Origin: Deuterostichococcus epilithicus
Taxonomy: Eukaryota; Chlorophyta; Trebouxiophyceae; Prasiolales; Stichococcaceae
NCBI GenBank assembly: GCA_033439295.1
Contig: JAVTLE010000013.1
Location: 2,852,001-2,916,000 of the forward strand
Length of the DNA: 64,000 nucleotides
Direction: 5' to 3'
Numbering within the stretch: position 1 is the stretch's first letter; each line of letters begins with the position of its first letter. Position numbers and translations under genes: made by a program. Of this stretch, positions 35,401 through 47,869 are shown in pieces. A model generated the notes under the pieces. The model did not search any database. It was not told the origin of the DNA and worked only from the letters and a program-made list of their open reading frames with translations.

Positions 35401-38400
35401 GTGACCGTGTGCTGTGTACGATGCGCAGATCGACAACGAGCCGGACCTGGCGGTCCAGTCCGGCGCGTGCGGCTTCGACGTCAACGATTGGTGAGCGCCA
35501 TGGTTGTGCGCCGGCCGTGCCCTGCTGCGTGGCGGTGCCGATTCCGTCTCAGTGTGCAGCCTGGTCTGCGGGCTTCCGTGGATGTCAAGACGCTGCAAGC
35601 ATGTGCACTAAGAAACTGTTGCCGCGTGCTGCCGTCTGCAGGTTCGACTACCTGACCATCAGCTCGGCTGCAGTCCGCGCTTCGTACGCAGACCAGGGTC
35701 TGACCGTCTCCCTCAGGGCCGGGCCGTTTGCGCAGGTTCGGGACTGGCTTGGGGTTGAGGGCTCACGTCCGGCCAGTGCGAGTACATGTTGCTGTTGGAC
35801 GTCCAAGCTGTTGAGCCATGTCGAGCATGCACTCCGAGAGCACGGTCCCATTTACGAATCGCACGATGTGGCCAGTAGACCTATGTGCCGCCACCGACGG
35901 CCCCATCGCGGATGCACGGCCGGCATGGCTGTCGTGCTGCACCAGGGCACCATGGCTCCGACACTGCAGCGTGTGCGTCAAGCGCAGGCGTGCTGCTGCC
36001 GAGTGCGCTGGTTTATTAAAGCGGTCGTCCTGTGTGGCTGCGCAGAACGGGTACTTGGCTGGGACCCTCGCTGTGATGACTGGCCAGAGCGCCTACCTGC
36101 AGTTCCCGACCGTCCTGCCTGACGGCACCAGGTGAGGTGGATATTGGGGAAGTAGCAGGCGTCTGCAGGAAGCGCAACAGGGTGCAGCTTGCATTGCATG
36201 CTTGCAGAGCCCCCTGTTTGCATCAGGTGGCACAGCACCCACTCTGTGCTGGGTCGCGGCGTGCATCACGCTCTGCGCGCCGTGCAGTTGTGCGCTGTCA
36301 GCACCAGGGGCCCCGCCCTGCAGACCTTCGACAGCTCTGGCATCACACACACCACAGCGCCGATACCTTCAAGCAGCGGCAGAGTAACTGCGGCAACAAA
36401 GCTTCTGTATCCTATCACTCGCTGCGCAGGAACACCGTGCCGGGCCCGCTGCTGTTCGATGTCTTCGCCTACAACATGTACGGCACCACAGCGGTGAGGG
36501 TGCAGCAGATTGCCGCGGCGACGGCAGCAGGGTTGCTGCAGGACACAGGTGTGGCGGTGCCGCTGGCAGTGGGCGAGTTTGCGCCGCAGACGTCCAGGTG
36601 AATTGCCTCACATCAACGGCTGTGTACCACACCAAGAAAGGGATGGGTGCAGATGCATCATCAGATCATGCATCACGATCAAACGGCTGAAATATTTGGT
36701 CGCGTGCAGGCTGCAGGGGCAGGTGTGTGCCAGCAGGTCGTTTCGCACGCCGGCTTGCATGTGTCGTGTCCTGAACTCTGAAATGCGTTTGGACTAACAG
36801 CATTGAGGCGAGAATGTTCAGACACGGGAGCGGGGCTGCAACCTGCCAGCATCCCCCAGTGTTTTGAGGTGTCTCTTGGAGCTGGAAGTCTGGGTTTGTG
36901 GCGGTGGCGCACTGATGAGGCTGGCCAAGGTTCCAAGTGTGGTGGATTGTGTTGGGACCTGAATCAAATGTGTGGTGACCTAAACAGGAACTTTGACCTG
37001 CTGTTCGGCGATGACACTGCGGACTTGCCGCGGTGGGCCTCCCGCTGGGGCGCGGAAACTGCGGTGCTGCTGCAGCAGGTGTCCGCTGCCTACACGTTCC
37101 GCTTCGCCACCAACCCCGACACGGCCAACCCCAACAGCGGCATCAAGAAGGTGTGCCGTGGATTTAGGGTCTAGGGGTCAGGGTTGCTGACCTGAGCGGC
37201 TGAAGTGGCACGGTGCAGCGATGCAGCGGCGTCACAAGGGGGCGGGTCGCATCCCGGGTCTGTGTTGGGTCAGCTCAGCAGGAGAGGCAGGCAGACAGAG
37301 TGCTGTCCGCTCAACTCGCCCAATGTAGCAGCAGTGCGTCTTGGCTCGGGCAAGTCTGCGCCCTGCGCCAGTCCAACCACAGCACAGCAGGCCCCATGCT
37401 TTACGCCTCGCCTGTGCGCTGCGCAGAGTGCCCCGCCTCACATATGCACTCGCTGCTGTCTCCAGCGTCTCCCCACTGACCCCTGTGCCTGTTGTGCACC
37501 GCAGAACGCGCTGCACTGGGCGGACCTGGCTGCGCCCTACAGGGTGGGCGACACCGACCTGTCCGGGGAGTCGGTCCGCCTCATGGCGACGCGCGCTCGC
37601 GGCCGCCCCATGTGAGCTTCGCCATGTTCAATCCCCCTAGCCCGCAACTGAACTCTGTTCTGTGCCAACTCGATCGGCAGATGCTGCTCCGTGCGTATCG
37701 GGGACAAGTGGGAGCAGTCCGCGCCGCGGTTCTCTTTGAGCATCTGCAGAATGGCCATGCGCATGCATGCTTGCCCTCGCCTGGCTGATCCCGGTGCCAA
37801 CGTTCGCAACCCCTGCTGGGGACGAAGCACCACAGTCCCGACGACATGTGGCCCCTCTCGAGACAGCATGCACACTACTGAATGCCAGCAAGCCCCAGGC
37901 ACTTGTAGCTTGCAGGAACACCGCTTCTGCGGCTAGTTGAGACAGATCAAGGGCAGTAGCGCCCCTCTGGCCCCCGTTTTCGTCACAGCATGGGCATGGC
38001 CTCGACGCTGACGAACCCCGCTGGCACCGTACTGGCGGTAGACGGCTGTGCCTGCAGGTCGACCGTACATCGCAGTATGTGCTGACGTTTCATGTGTGCA
38101 TTCTGCTCCGCAGCATGGGCGTGACGTCCACGCTGGTGAACCCTGCCTACACCCTACTGGCGGTGGACGACGGCGCTCAGTTCCGGCTGTTCAGCATCAT
38201 GGAGAACAACACGCCGGTGCCGCTGCTGCTGGACTTGACCGCGTGGAACGTTGCGCCGGGGTCGGCGGTCATTGCGGAGGAGATTTCGGCGGCGAGTGGC
38301 CTTCTCTTCTTGCAGCCTCTTGCAGTTCCTTGTGTGCAGCGGCCATCTTTCTCAGCAGTGCGACTCGGTGTCATACAATGGTGCGCCTCTGCATGTCTTG

Positions 38401-40391
38401 ATGCGCCGAGCCTTGCGCCGGCAACAGCTGCGGTCAACATGTTACGACCTGGGTGAGAGAGCCGTGAAGGGGGCGTCACAGCAGGCAGACAGGGTAGGCA
38501 GGCGCGCCAAGCCTTGCGTTGTGCCACAGCGGCAGTCAACGCATGTGCGACCTGGGTGTGATAGAGCGGTGCCGGGACTGTCACAGCAGGCGGGGCAGGC
38601 AGGCATGCTGAGGCCAAGTGCTGTCATCATGCCCAATGTAACGGCATCAGCCAGTCGGCTGCTCTGCTCCAGGCGAGGTCGCCTTCCCAAAATAGAATGC
38701 CTGCGCTCTCCTCACCCGCCTGCCTGATGACGCTTTCATCGACTCTTCACTGCTGCGTTATTTGCAGGCGCGCTATGCGGAGGTGGGCCAGGTGAATGCC
38801 ACCGCCACGTCCATGTACACCTACGCGCAGCCGGGCTACTCCATGGTCATGTTCTCTGTCATCAAGGGCCCCGTGCCGGTGGCCACCGCCGCGCTGCCGG
38901 CGGCGCAGGACACAGCCCTGTACGCCGGCGACTTCCAGGTGCCACTACTGCCAGTGGCAGTGTAGAGTTCCCCCCTCAGTTCCTCCTTATATGGATTTGC
39001 CATAGTCGGCAGCGACGCAGACTGCAGGTTCCTCGGGCACGTGGTCGGCTGGTGCTGGGGCAGCAGCACGCTGTGCATGTGCTGTCTTGCCTGCTCCCGC
39101 CATGCATGGCCGTCCCTGTTGCCCAATTCCCCTCCAGAGCTTTTATTTCCAGACCAGGAGTGCTCAGCTGCTGCTGTCCATGCGCGCCTGCAGGTCGCCC
39201 CGAACCATGGCCCCCAGGGGCTGCTGTCGGTGCAGACGGCTGCCGACGGCATCAACGACATAACGTCTGTGGCACTGCTGCGTTTCAACCTAGGCGACAT
39301 AAACCCTGCCAGGTGCGTCAAATGCACAAAACTGGGGAAGTATTTAGCGTTTGACACCGAAAAGTTGTAGTCCTGCCACGTGCTATGGTATGCCCCTGGC
39401 CGCAGCATGCGCCCCTGAGGCAATAGTCTCGTGCCAACATTCCTGGTCTCTTGCACTCGCCTGACCGCAGTCAGGTCTACATGTCCATGGGCGCGGCCAA
39501 GGCATGTTGGTCGAGCCATTTCCTGCTGTCTCAAGCCTGCTGACCATTATTCACCTAGGCCGTCCAATGAGCCAACTGCCTTTCGTGTGCGCACAGCGTT
39601 CTGTCGGCGGTGCTGACGCTGTATGCGTTCGACGTCGGCGCCGGAACCAACATCTTCACTGTGCTCGGCATCAACGGCTGGTCCAGCGACTGGAGCGCAA
39701 ACGACGTATCCTGGAGCACCATGCCCAACCTGTCGGCCTTGCCCAACGGACAGACAATCACCACCATCGGCGACAACTTTGTCAACTGGCCGGGGACGGC
39801 GCCGCAGCCCCAGGTGCGGCGCGCGGGTGCTGCTGAGCGTTTCTGTAATAGCGCCGCTTGCTGCAAACAGGCGGATCGTCTGATTCTTGTCCCACATTTA
39901 TAGTCGACCTGACACGCTCCAGTATCCGGACAGACCAGTTTGGAAACCTATGTCGAGGGCTCATGGCATGATGGTAGGGCAGCTGACAGCAGCAGCTGAG
40001 TCGTCTGCAGAAGCACATTAGCGGGGCCAATCCTGCAAATGTGTACAGCTTGCAGAGGTCAAGTCTCCTGCATCCCGGCTTCCCAGCAACGAAACTTGGC
40101 ATGGGCAGGTCTCAGTATGCCCGTGACCCACTGCCGCAGGTGGCGGGGCACCTCACCGCGACACCGAACGACGTCATCAATGTGACACCCCGCCGTGTGG
40201 ACGTCACAGACTTCATCACCAGCCCCGGCACCGGTGGCGCCGCCCGCACGCTGATGGTCTTTAGACCAATGCGCCACCCGGCGTACGGCGATGTGCCCGC
40301 GGACGACTTGACAAGTTCATATGCTAAATTCTATTCGGCCGAGGCGCCGACGCCTGAGCTGGCGCCAGTGCTGACGATCCAGTACCGATAG
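32470..40391 (+). CDS. Secreted GH-A-like glycoside hydrolase with basic RPT stalk and DNRLRE/CBM96-like domain, paralogue 2
   Basis: Eighteen exons in phase give 932 residues: 32470-32644, 32789-33237, 33425-33525, 33889-34044, 34261-34372, 34637-34762, 35101-35163, 35429-35490, 35642-35735, 36046-36131, 36430-36597, 36988-37150, 37505-37611, 38114-38291, 38768-38938, 39194-39312, 39597-39813 and 40140-40391. The signal anchor (APAALAVLLLLAACATTAA) has a long N-region. The (R/K)PT repeat is the longest of the three (about residues 89-176) and leads into a PPPPAPPPP hinge of the kind seen in algal wall glycoproteins. The conserved glutamates are Glu398 (NEPDL) and Glu524 (VGEF). C-terminal DNRLRE-like motifs are VALLRFNL, VLSAVLTL, VDVTDFI and PVLTIQYR. 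Intron 14 begins with GC (GCG|gcgagt) where paralogue 3 has GT. A degenerate copy of exon 14 lies at 37988-38050. Confidence 0.82.
37988..38050 (+). repeat. Degenerate upstream copy of exon 14, GH-like paralogue 2
   Basis: About 60 bases encode MGMASTLTNPAGTVLAVDG, closely matching MGVTSTLVNPAYTLLAVDDG at the start of the true exon (38114), 126 bases downstream, in the same phase and after a CACAG acceptor. The rest of the exon is absent. Confidence 0.8.
38432..38604 (+). repeat. Two-copy intronic tandem repeat
   Basis: Within intron 14 of paralogue 2, two units about 100 bases apart share GCGACCTGGGTG or ACGACCTGGGTG, GTCACAGCAGGC and GGCAGGC blocks, beginning near 38432 and 38532. There is no coding potential in the gene's frame. 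Confidence 0.6.
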
Positions 40392-41166
40392 AAGGGATTC
40401 GACCATACCCAGAGCATAGCTGGGCCGGTATTACTGAAGAGGTACGCAACACTGTGGAGGCACTGCACACTGCAGCACTTGACTGGTTTATTGTGGTGGG
40501 GCCGCAGTCATGGTGACATACATGGCGCATATCCCTGGGCGCATACAACTTTTACAGCAGCATATAAAAATATCTAGGTGTTTATAGGTTCAGTGGCGGC
40601 GACGTTTGTTTCATTCTCATCATTATTGATCCCAAGACAACCGCCGGTAGCTCATGACCCAGTGCATTAATATCACTTTCATAGGATGTCAATGCCCAAG
40701 CTGGGCTTCCGCTGTAAGATGTTGAGTCGCTCAGGCTCGTGTCGAGTAGTTTTTTTCGCACAGTATATATACAGCGCTGACTGTTGTTTTGGTACTTAGT
40801 AGCGGAGGGTTTCAAAGCAGTCCGACAGCCTGGCTTGCACGAGCCAGACTGACTCTCGTGAGGCAGTGTGCGCTGTCGTGCGCCCGCAGCGCCGATGCGG
40901 GCCACCCTTGCCACTACCTGGTCACAGACATCAGTCTCTGAGGCGCAGCTGGTTGCTGGGCTGCGGGTTTGGCGACCGAGCCGACGGCTGAGGCTGTTGC
41001 TGCGTAAGTAGTACCAGTACCCAGTACTTGTCAGCACGGCATGCCGGCCTCGCAAGTCTGGGACATTGAAGCAGCACCTCTGCATCTGCTCTCTCAGTCC
41101 TCGAGCAGCAGAGACCATCATTGAGCAGCAAAGACCGTCACTGGCTCATCAAGAGTGACAAGCAGC
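40392..41166. other. Spacer between GH-like paralogues 2 and 3, with a 179-residue antisense ORF
   Basis: The minus strand is open from an ATG at 41121 to a stop at 40582 (179 codons) in a stretch of lower GC. It includes pieces such as NVPDLRGRHAVLTSTGY and SPAWALTSYESDINALG and matches no family I know. A TATATATA run lies near 40765. Just before the paralogue 3 ATG, two 20-base units (GAGCAGCAGAGACCATCA and GAGCAGCAAAGACCGTCA) stand in tandem at about 41103-41140. The spacer presumably contains the paralogue 3 promoter. Confidence 0.35.
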
Positions 41167-44100
41167 ATGGCAGTCCGCGCTGCGCTCCTCGTCACGCTCG
41201 CCGTGTTTGCCTTCGCAACGTCTGGGGCATGCGGGAGCCCTCATTCCTCCACCAAGCCAGCCACTGACGCGTCGGGTATGCACGCGGCATCTTGCCCCTG
41301 ATGCCAGTGCAGCGACACTGGACTGCACAAGCCAGCAAGCCTCCCCGCAGTTCGGCTCCGCGCCTGAACGCCACGGCAATGCCTTGCGGAATGACTTTCA
41401 ACCGCATTGCGCAGGATCAAGCGCCGCCGCAGCAGTGCCGCTCGGCACCGAGCCGCACCCGACCCTGCATGCCGGCGGCCAGCGCCTGGCGCGGCAGTTG
41501 GCACGCCCCACGACCAGACGTCCGACGAAGCGGCGACCTACAAAGCGGCGACCCACGCGACGGCGGCCAACGAGGAGGCGCCCCACGAAGCGGCGCCCCA
41601 CTCGCAGGCCAACGAAGCGGCCGACTGCAAAGCCGAGGCCGATCAAAAGGGCGATAGCCCGCCGGCCCACCCGCCGGCCCACACGCCGGCCGACTCGCAA
41701 ACCGACGAAGGCTCCCACTGAGGCTCCGCCGCCGCTGCCGCCGCCGCTGCCGCCGCCAGCACCCCCTCCAATGCCGCCGCCGCCGCTGCCGCCGCCTATG
41801 CCGCTCGTCGGAGCTCCGGTTTTGGTGCGCTACGCACGTACTGCGCGTACCTTCAGCCTGCTGCCAGCAGGGTTGCGCACTCAGGAGGCTTCCCATGGCA
41901 TTTGCATGTCCCGCTCATGAGAATGCTCACAGCAACTGCAGCTGCTGCCTGCACTCGGAAATGCAAGCATGGCTGCTAGTGCCCGAATCCTATAAGGACA
42001 TCACCTGCTGCGACAAACGAAGGACAAATTGAAGCCGGAAATCTGCGTTCACAGGTCTCTGCCAGTGCCACCGGCACAGGCCTGACCACAGCCAGCATCT
42101 TTGGCGTCACCGTCGGCGGCCGCTACAGGGCATCCAACACCATGCGCTACTTCCAGTGAGCGTCCTGCAGTCGCCGAGCTATGCACGACAGCACGATCGA
42201 CAGAGCAGGACAATACACGCGAGCAACTGTCTGACCATGGACCCACTCATGCCCCGTTTGCTGCATGTGCAGCGCAAGCCTGGCTTCCGGGTCACCTGCC
42301 ACACGCACTGCTGCTGCCGTCAAAATCAGCCCTGAAACCTGGTCGAACCGACTCGGTCGCCATGCGCAGGCGCTTGGGCGTGAACGCAGGGCGCCTGTTC
42401 ATGGGGGCGACCCGGAAGTGGCGCGACATTGCGGGCGCAGACTTTGGCTATAGCATCAGTGGCGCTGCGGTCGGCTCACAGGAGCAATGGACTTCAGCAG
42501 TGGCCGAGCTGCGCACGCCTGCAGGGTGAGTGGTGACACATCGCCGCACCTCGACGAAAACCTGGAAACTGAAACTCATGACGAAACCTAGACTGAACCA
42601 CTCTGCAAGTGGGGAGCAGCATCGTGACGAAGTGCCCTTTCACGGCTGCCTGCTGACCGTCGGTACCGCGCCGGCTGTTCAACACCAGGCTGATACATTG
42701 CTGTTGGCGCCTGACCAGCCATCCAGCTGCAGCGCCTTCAGGAAGCGGCACCATCAAAGGCTGGGTTTGTCTTGCACCACAGGCACGACCCAGCGGCCAA
42801 CGGACAGTGGGCGCGGCCCATCCAGTGGGAAGCGTGGTCCTCAAACGTGGCGGTGCTTGGCAAGGACGCCAGCCTGACACCCGCCCAAGACCTGCAGGTG
42901 CTGGTAGATGCACCGATTTGGGGCGCACTTGCTCTTGCATCAACCTTGCAACTCGAACCAATGACACGTGCTGGCTCTCTGTGCAGGGTTGAAGGTGGCT
43001 GCACCGCCGCGCATTGCTCGAGTGTGTGTCACTTGAATCAGACCAACATAGCTGCACGGGTCACGCCAGCAGCAAGCAGCAACTCATCCTGATTCACTGC
43101 TTCCTGCCTTCTCTGCTGCAGCTGCTGCAGTCGTGGGGCATTCAGATGGAGCTCGTCCTGCCCGGCGGCGTGTGCATCGGCGGCTCTTCCCCCCTGGCCT
43201 CCTTCGATGTGTCCAACCCTCTCTATTGGCTCGAGCGCTGGGAGGTAACTGTCTGCATCTGCATCTTCTCATATACCACTAGGCTAGTTTCTTCTGTTCG
43301 CTGGCGCCTTTCACACCCCTGCTGGACGTGTTGCAACTCTGGTCCGTCCAGGAACTCGGTGAAAGCTGACGGCCAAGCGCCTACTGTGAGACTTCCTGAC
43401 GCCCTGCTCTCGCACAACTGCGGCGTGGCCATGTCAGCTGCGACACGCTAGCGTCAGTACGAGCTGAGTGTCTTGAACCCTGTGGCTGAGATATCGAATC
43501 ATTTTGTGTTTGCAACTCTGCAGCTGTACCGTACCATGTACGTGCTCGGCCGCTTTGCCGCCACCAATGGCGTCACACGCATTGAGGTGCTCTTGTGACT
43601 GCCGCACCAGCCACGCGCCCTTGTGTTGGCTGCAAGCTTATACTCGTCTCGCATGATGCAACAGCGTTGCTCAACTCGGGTTTTGTGAGCGGGTGTAGCA
43701 ACGCCTGCTGCCTTGTCCTGTTCTGCAAGCAGCAGGCGGTGCCCGATTGACATCGCACCAGATGCATGCTGACGTGCTGTCGCGGTGGCCGCTCCGGCAG
43801 ATCGCAAACGAGCCGGACCTTGAGGCGAAGAAGCCGTCGCCATGCAACTTCACCACAGCCTCCTGGTGAGTCTGTATAGGAAAAAGGAACACTGCAAATC
43901 CACCGGCTGGCTGGAACCTGGGCTTGACAGGAGCCTCAGTGTCTGACGCCAGCGGCCAGCCCCTGCGGAAATTCTCTACGAATGTGGTTACCTGGAGCCG
44001 GCGTAACTTGGCATGGCGCCGGATGTTGGAACTCATGCCAGATGCGATGGCGGGCTCCTGTCGGTCGTGTCTCAGACCCTGCATTGACGTTCCAATGCAG

Positions 44101-47100
44101 GCTGGACCAGCTGACAATTCGGTCCGCCGCGGTCCGCGCCGCATACACAGACCAGGGAGCGGCTGTCAACCTCAGGGCCGGGCCCTTTGCGCAAGTGCGA
44201 CGCCCTTGCATTAGTGTGCACCGAGTTACCACCTGAAGTTTGGAGGGGAATGAGTGCATGAGCTTGCATGGGAGTCGCAGAGAGATGCCTCTGGCATTGC
44301 TTCAGGTGTTCGATGCATGATCCACACAGTCATCTGAAACACCGATCACTCCTGCACATGACCTGCAGGTCTTTCCAGCAATGCGGTGGTTCGTGCAGCC
44401 GTTGCGATAACCTGCTCTGAGTAACCCAACGTATGCCAATGCCGTGCTCGTGCAGGCTGGGTATGCAAACGGGTCCCTGGCGCAGTTCACGGGGCAGAAT
44501 GCGTTTGGGCAGTTCCCCACCCTCCTTCCCGACGGCAGCCGGTGCGCACGGATCTGACTGGCAAGGTTTCGACGTGTGATCAGCTCACATGATGTGCAAG
44601 CATCTTACTTTGCATCTGACTGCGCAGCCTCGAGGCCAGCCCAATGCCAGGCTGATAACACATCCTTCAACCACTGTCATTCCGAGTGTCCTACCGCCGC
44701 CGTCGCCATTGCCGTTGCTGAATGCCGCTGCACCAACACAGCAACCTGGTGCCCGGTCCGCGCCTGTTCGACTCCTTCGATTACCACACCTACGGCGCCA
44801 CCGCTGCACGGGTGGCGCAGCACGCCGCCGCCACGACGGCGGGACTTATCCAGGACAGCGGCGGCTCTGTGGACCTGGTCGTTTCCGAGTTCAACGCCCA
44901 GACGGCAGGGTGCGCTACAGACGTGCTGGCACATGGAAGAGGGATGTGACTTGGCGATGCTGCAGCCCCATGGGAGAACAGGGGGTGGGATGTCTTCTTG
45001 GCACCGCATGAGGGGCACCTGGGTCTGGGGTGGCGTGGGTGAGCTGGGCGCACGGCTGGAGCTCCAGCCGCCAGGTCTTGCCTGTCGACTTTGCACGATG
45101 CATGCCTTGCTGTTGTCTCTGCGAGCAGCCAGACCATCGGATGTGAGATCTGGTTGCTGAGATTCTGAATCTGGGCCGCCGTTAGTCGCCTTGCATGACA
45201 GGACCCTCCTGCCATGTCCTGCTAGCATCCCACGGTGATAATTACTTTGGTCTGCCCCTGCCCCCAGGAACTTTGATGCCCTCAAGGGAGGAAACACCGC
45301 CGACACGCCTCGCTGGGCGGCCCGCGCCGCAGCTGAGGCGGCATCCCTGCTGCAGCTCGTGGCCGCTCCCTACGTGTTCGCCTTCGGTACCTCGTCGCAG
45401 CCAGCTGTCGCCCCAATCAGCCGCATCGCCAAGGCAGGCGATCCCGTACTGCTTGAATGCCATGCAGTCTGTTTCGCCATGTTTCTGCAACAGCTGGCAC
45501 TGGCCGTGTGAGCACGGCACGCCCACAGAGTGCACTGCCGGTGACGTGGTTTCATGCACGTTCTTGTCAGGTTGGGTCTGCTCTTTGTGGTCGTGCGACT
45601 AGAGACTCCCCTTTATTGTTGCAGAACCTGCTGCACTGGACGGAGACTGGGGGGTCATACAGGGTGGGCGACACTTCACTGACTGCTGAGCCGCTGCGGC
45701 TGCTGGCGGCGCACGCTGTCGGCAAGCCCATGTGAGCGCATCAGGAACTGGATTGTGACACTGCGCACACAGTGATTGGCTTTTCAGGCCATGAGAAAAA
45801 GCTGTCTCGCTTTGGAGGGAGTCTTGCCGGTACCATCTGGCACCGCTGTGCCACCCTCTGGTTGCGCCAAGGATGGGTCCGGCAAGCACAGCATTCGGCC
45901 AGCGCCCAGCTGCCAGGGCGGTCGGCCAAGCGCAGTCCAGCCCGTTTGAACGCTGTACCAGGGCTCCATCGTGTGTCTGAAGTTACTTTCGCCGGCCTGC
46001 AGACTCTTATCTGCCTCTTCGCGTGCGGACGGCACCCACACGCTGCTTGCCGTCGACGACGGCGACATGTTTCGCCTGTTTTCCGTTACCGACGCCGCTG
46101 CGCCGCTGGCGTTGTCTCTGGACCTGTCGGGCTGGGACATTGCTCCAGGCGGTGCCGTCGTCGCGGAGGAGGTCTCGGCGGTGAGCGCCGCACTCAACCC
46201 AAACTTGAGATTGGTCCTTGTAGGCACGGAGGCTTGACTTCGTTTGCACATTCTTGCGGACTCTGCGGCTTGCGGGTCGAGGCAACACGTGGCTGCTTCG
46301 CTGGGTGCGAAGCAGCGGCGGGGGTGGAATTGGTAGGGAGCTGCAGGGGTTGCAGTTCGCAAGCACAGCAGTGCGGCCGATTCCGCTGCCTGGCATGGGC
46401 TGCAGAGCAGTGGAATTGCAGCTAAGCGGTAGATCCTCTTTAGTGACACCTAATCAGTTGTAAGTTTAGCATAAAAGAGCCTCAAGACGCCATGCCGCTG
46501 CCCTGCAGGCGCGCTTCAGCGAGGCAGGCCCGATTGCGCCGCTGGACATGGGGACCTATGGCTACTCGCAGCCAGGGTACTCTGCCGTCATGTTCTCTGC
46601 GCCCAAGGGCCCGGCCCCAGTGACGACTGCTGCGCTGCCGGCGGCACAGGATGCGACACTCTTTGCCGGAGACCTGCAGGTACCTCCACAGCTCTGGTGC
46701 TTGATGCAGGACGTTTCTCCAGTCGTCATTGGCACACACATTGCTCAGATCCGGGGCACGACTTCGCTGGTACACTTGGTGACGCAATTCTGCAGCTGAT
46801 GCTAACATCGACAAATCCCACGCTGCAAGCGCTGAAGTTTGACATGTATTGTTGCTTACAGCTATTTACTATCGCCTGAGCACACATGCAACGTTATCTG
46901 ATGCAGACATCGCCACAGAGCGGCAGCACGACGCAGCTAGCAGTGAGGACATCCGCTGGCACCACGCACGACGTCACATCCGTGGCGCTGCTGAGGTTCG
47001 ATCTCGGTGACATCTCGCCCGCCAGGTGAGCGCGACTTGATCACGAAAAACTACTCGGATGCTGCAGGGCACCAAATATTGCAGGGCTACTGGTTGTGCA

Positions 47101-47869
47101 TCGCATGTGTGCACCATCGTGGACAATACAATCCATTGCGCGCTTTTCTACATCAGAAGAAAAACATTGCCTGAAGACTGTTTGCTTGCAAATTGCAGCG
47201 TCCTGTCGGCAGTGCTGACGCTACGCGTCGCTGACGCCGGGTTCGGGCAGAATATAATGACTGTGTTGGGCATCAATGGCTGGCGGAGCGAATGGCAGGC
47301 CGCTTCTGAGACGTGGGCCGGTATGCCGAACCTGTCGCCGCTGCCCAACGGCAAGGCGGTCGCTGCCATCGGCGACAACTTCGTCAACTTTCTGGGCACA
47401 GACCCGCAGCCGCAGGTGAGCAGGCCGCGTGATTTGCTGCAGGGGTTAGGGTTTTCCATTGTCTCGGTGATGACCCGGCCAGCGACCCAGCAGGGTCCGC
47501 ACGCTTGTGAGAGGCCAGCATGCAGCGCTCCCTGGGGGCCGCCATCGATGGCACATCACAGCCCGACAGTGAAAAGGAACAGCAGCTGACACTGTGTGTG
47601 GTCCCTGTGGCGGCCAGGTGGCGGGACACCTGTCGGCGACGCCTGCTGACGCCGCGGCGCAGGCGGCTCGCGGGGTGGATGTCACAGATTTCGTGAAGAA
47701 CTCGGCCTCCGGCGGCGGCATCCGCACGCTGCTGGTCTACCGCCCGCTGCGGCACCCGGCCTACGGCGACATCCCGTCAGACGACCTGACGAACTCTTTC
47801 GTGAACTTCCATTCGGCAGAGGCGCAGGATCCGGCGCTGCGGCCATTGCTTGTGATCCAGTATCGCTAG
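41167..47869 (+). CDS. Secreted GH-A-like glycoside hydrolase with basic RPT stalk and DNRLRE/CBM96-like domain, paralogue 3
   Basis: Eighteen exons in phase give 899 residues: 41167-41275, 41415-41824, 42055-42155, 42370-42525, 42783-42897, 43122-43244, 43524-43586, 43801-43865, 44101-44194, 44456-44541, 44742-44909, 45268-45433, 45625-45731, 46003-46180, 46509-46679, 46907-47025, 47199-47415 and 47618-47869. A clean signal peptide (VRAALLVTLAVFAFATSGA) is followed by (R/K)PT repeats (about 67-144) and a Pro-rich hinge. Glu363 (NEPDL) and Glu490 (VVSEFNAQT) are the likely acid/base and nucleophile; their spacing (127) matches the other copies (128 and 126). The C-terminus has VALLRFDLGD, VLSAVLTL, VDVTDFV and PLLVIQYR. 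Exon 17 is about 72% identical to that of paralogue 1 by hand count. Intron 12 uses a GC donor (AAG|gcaggc). Confidence 0.83.
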
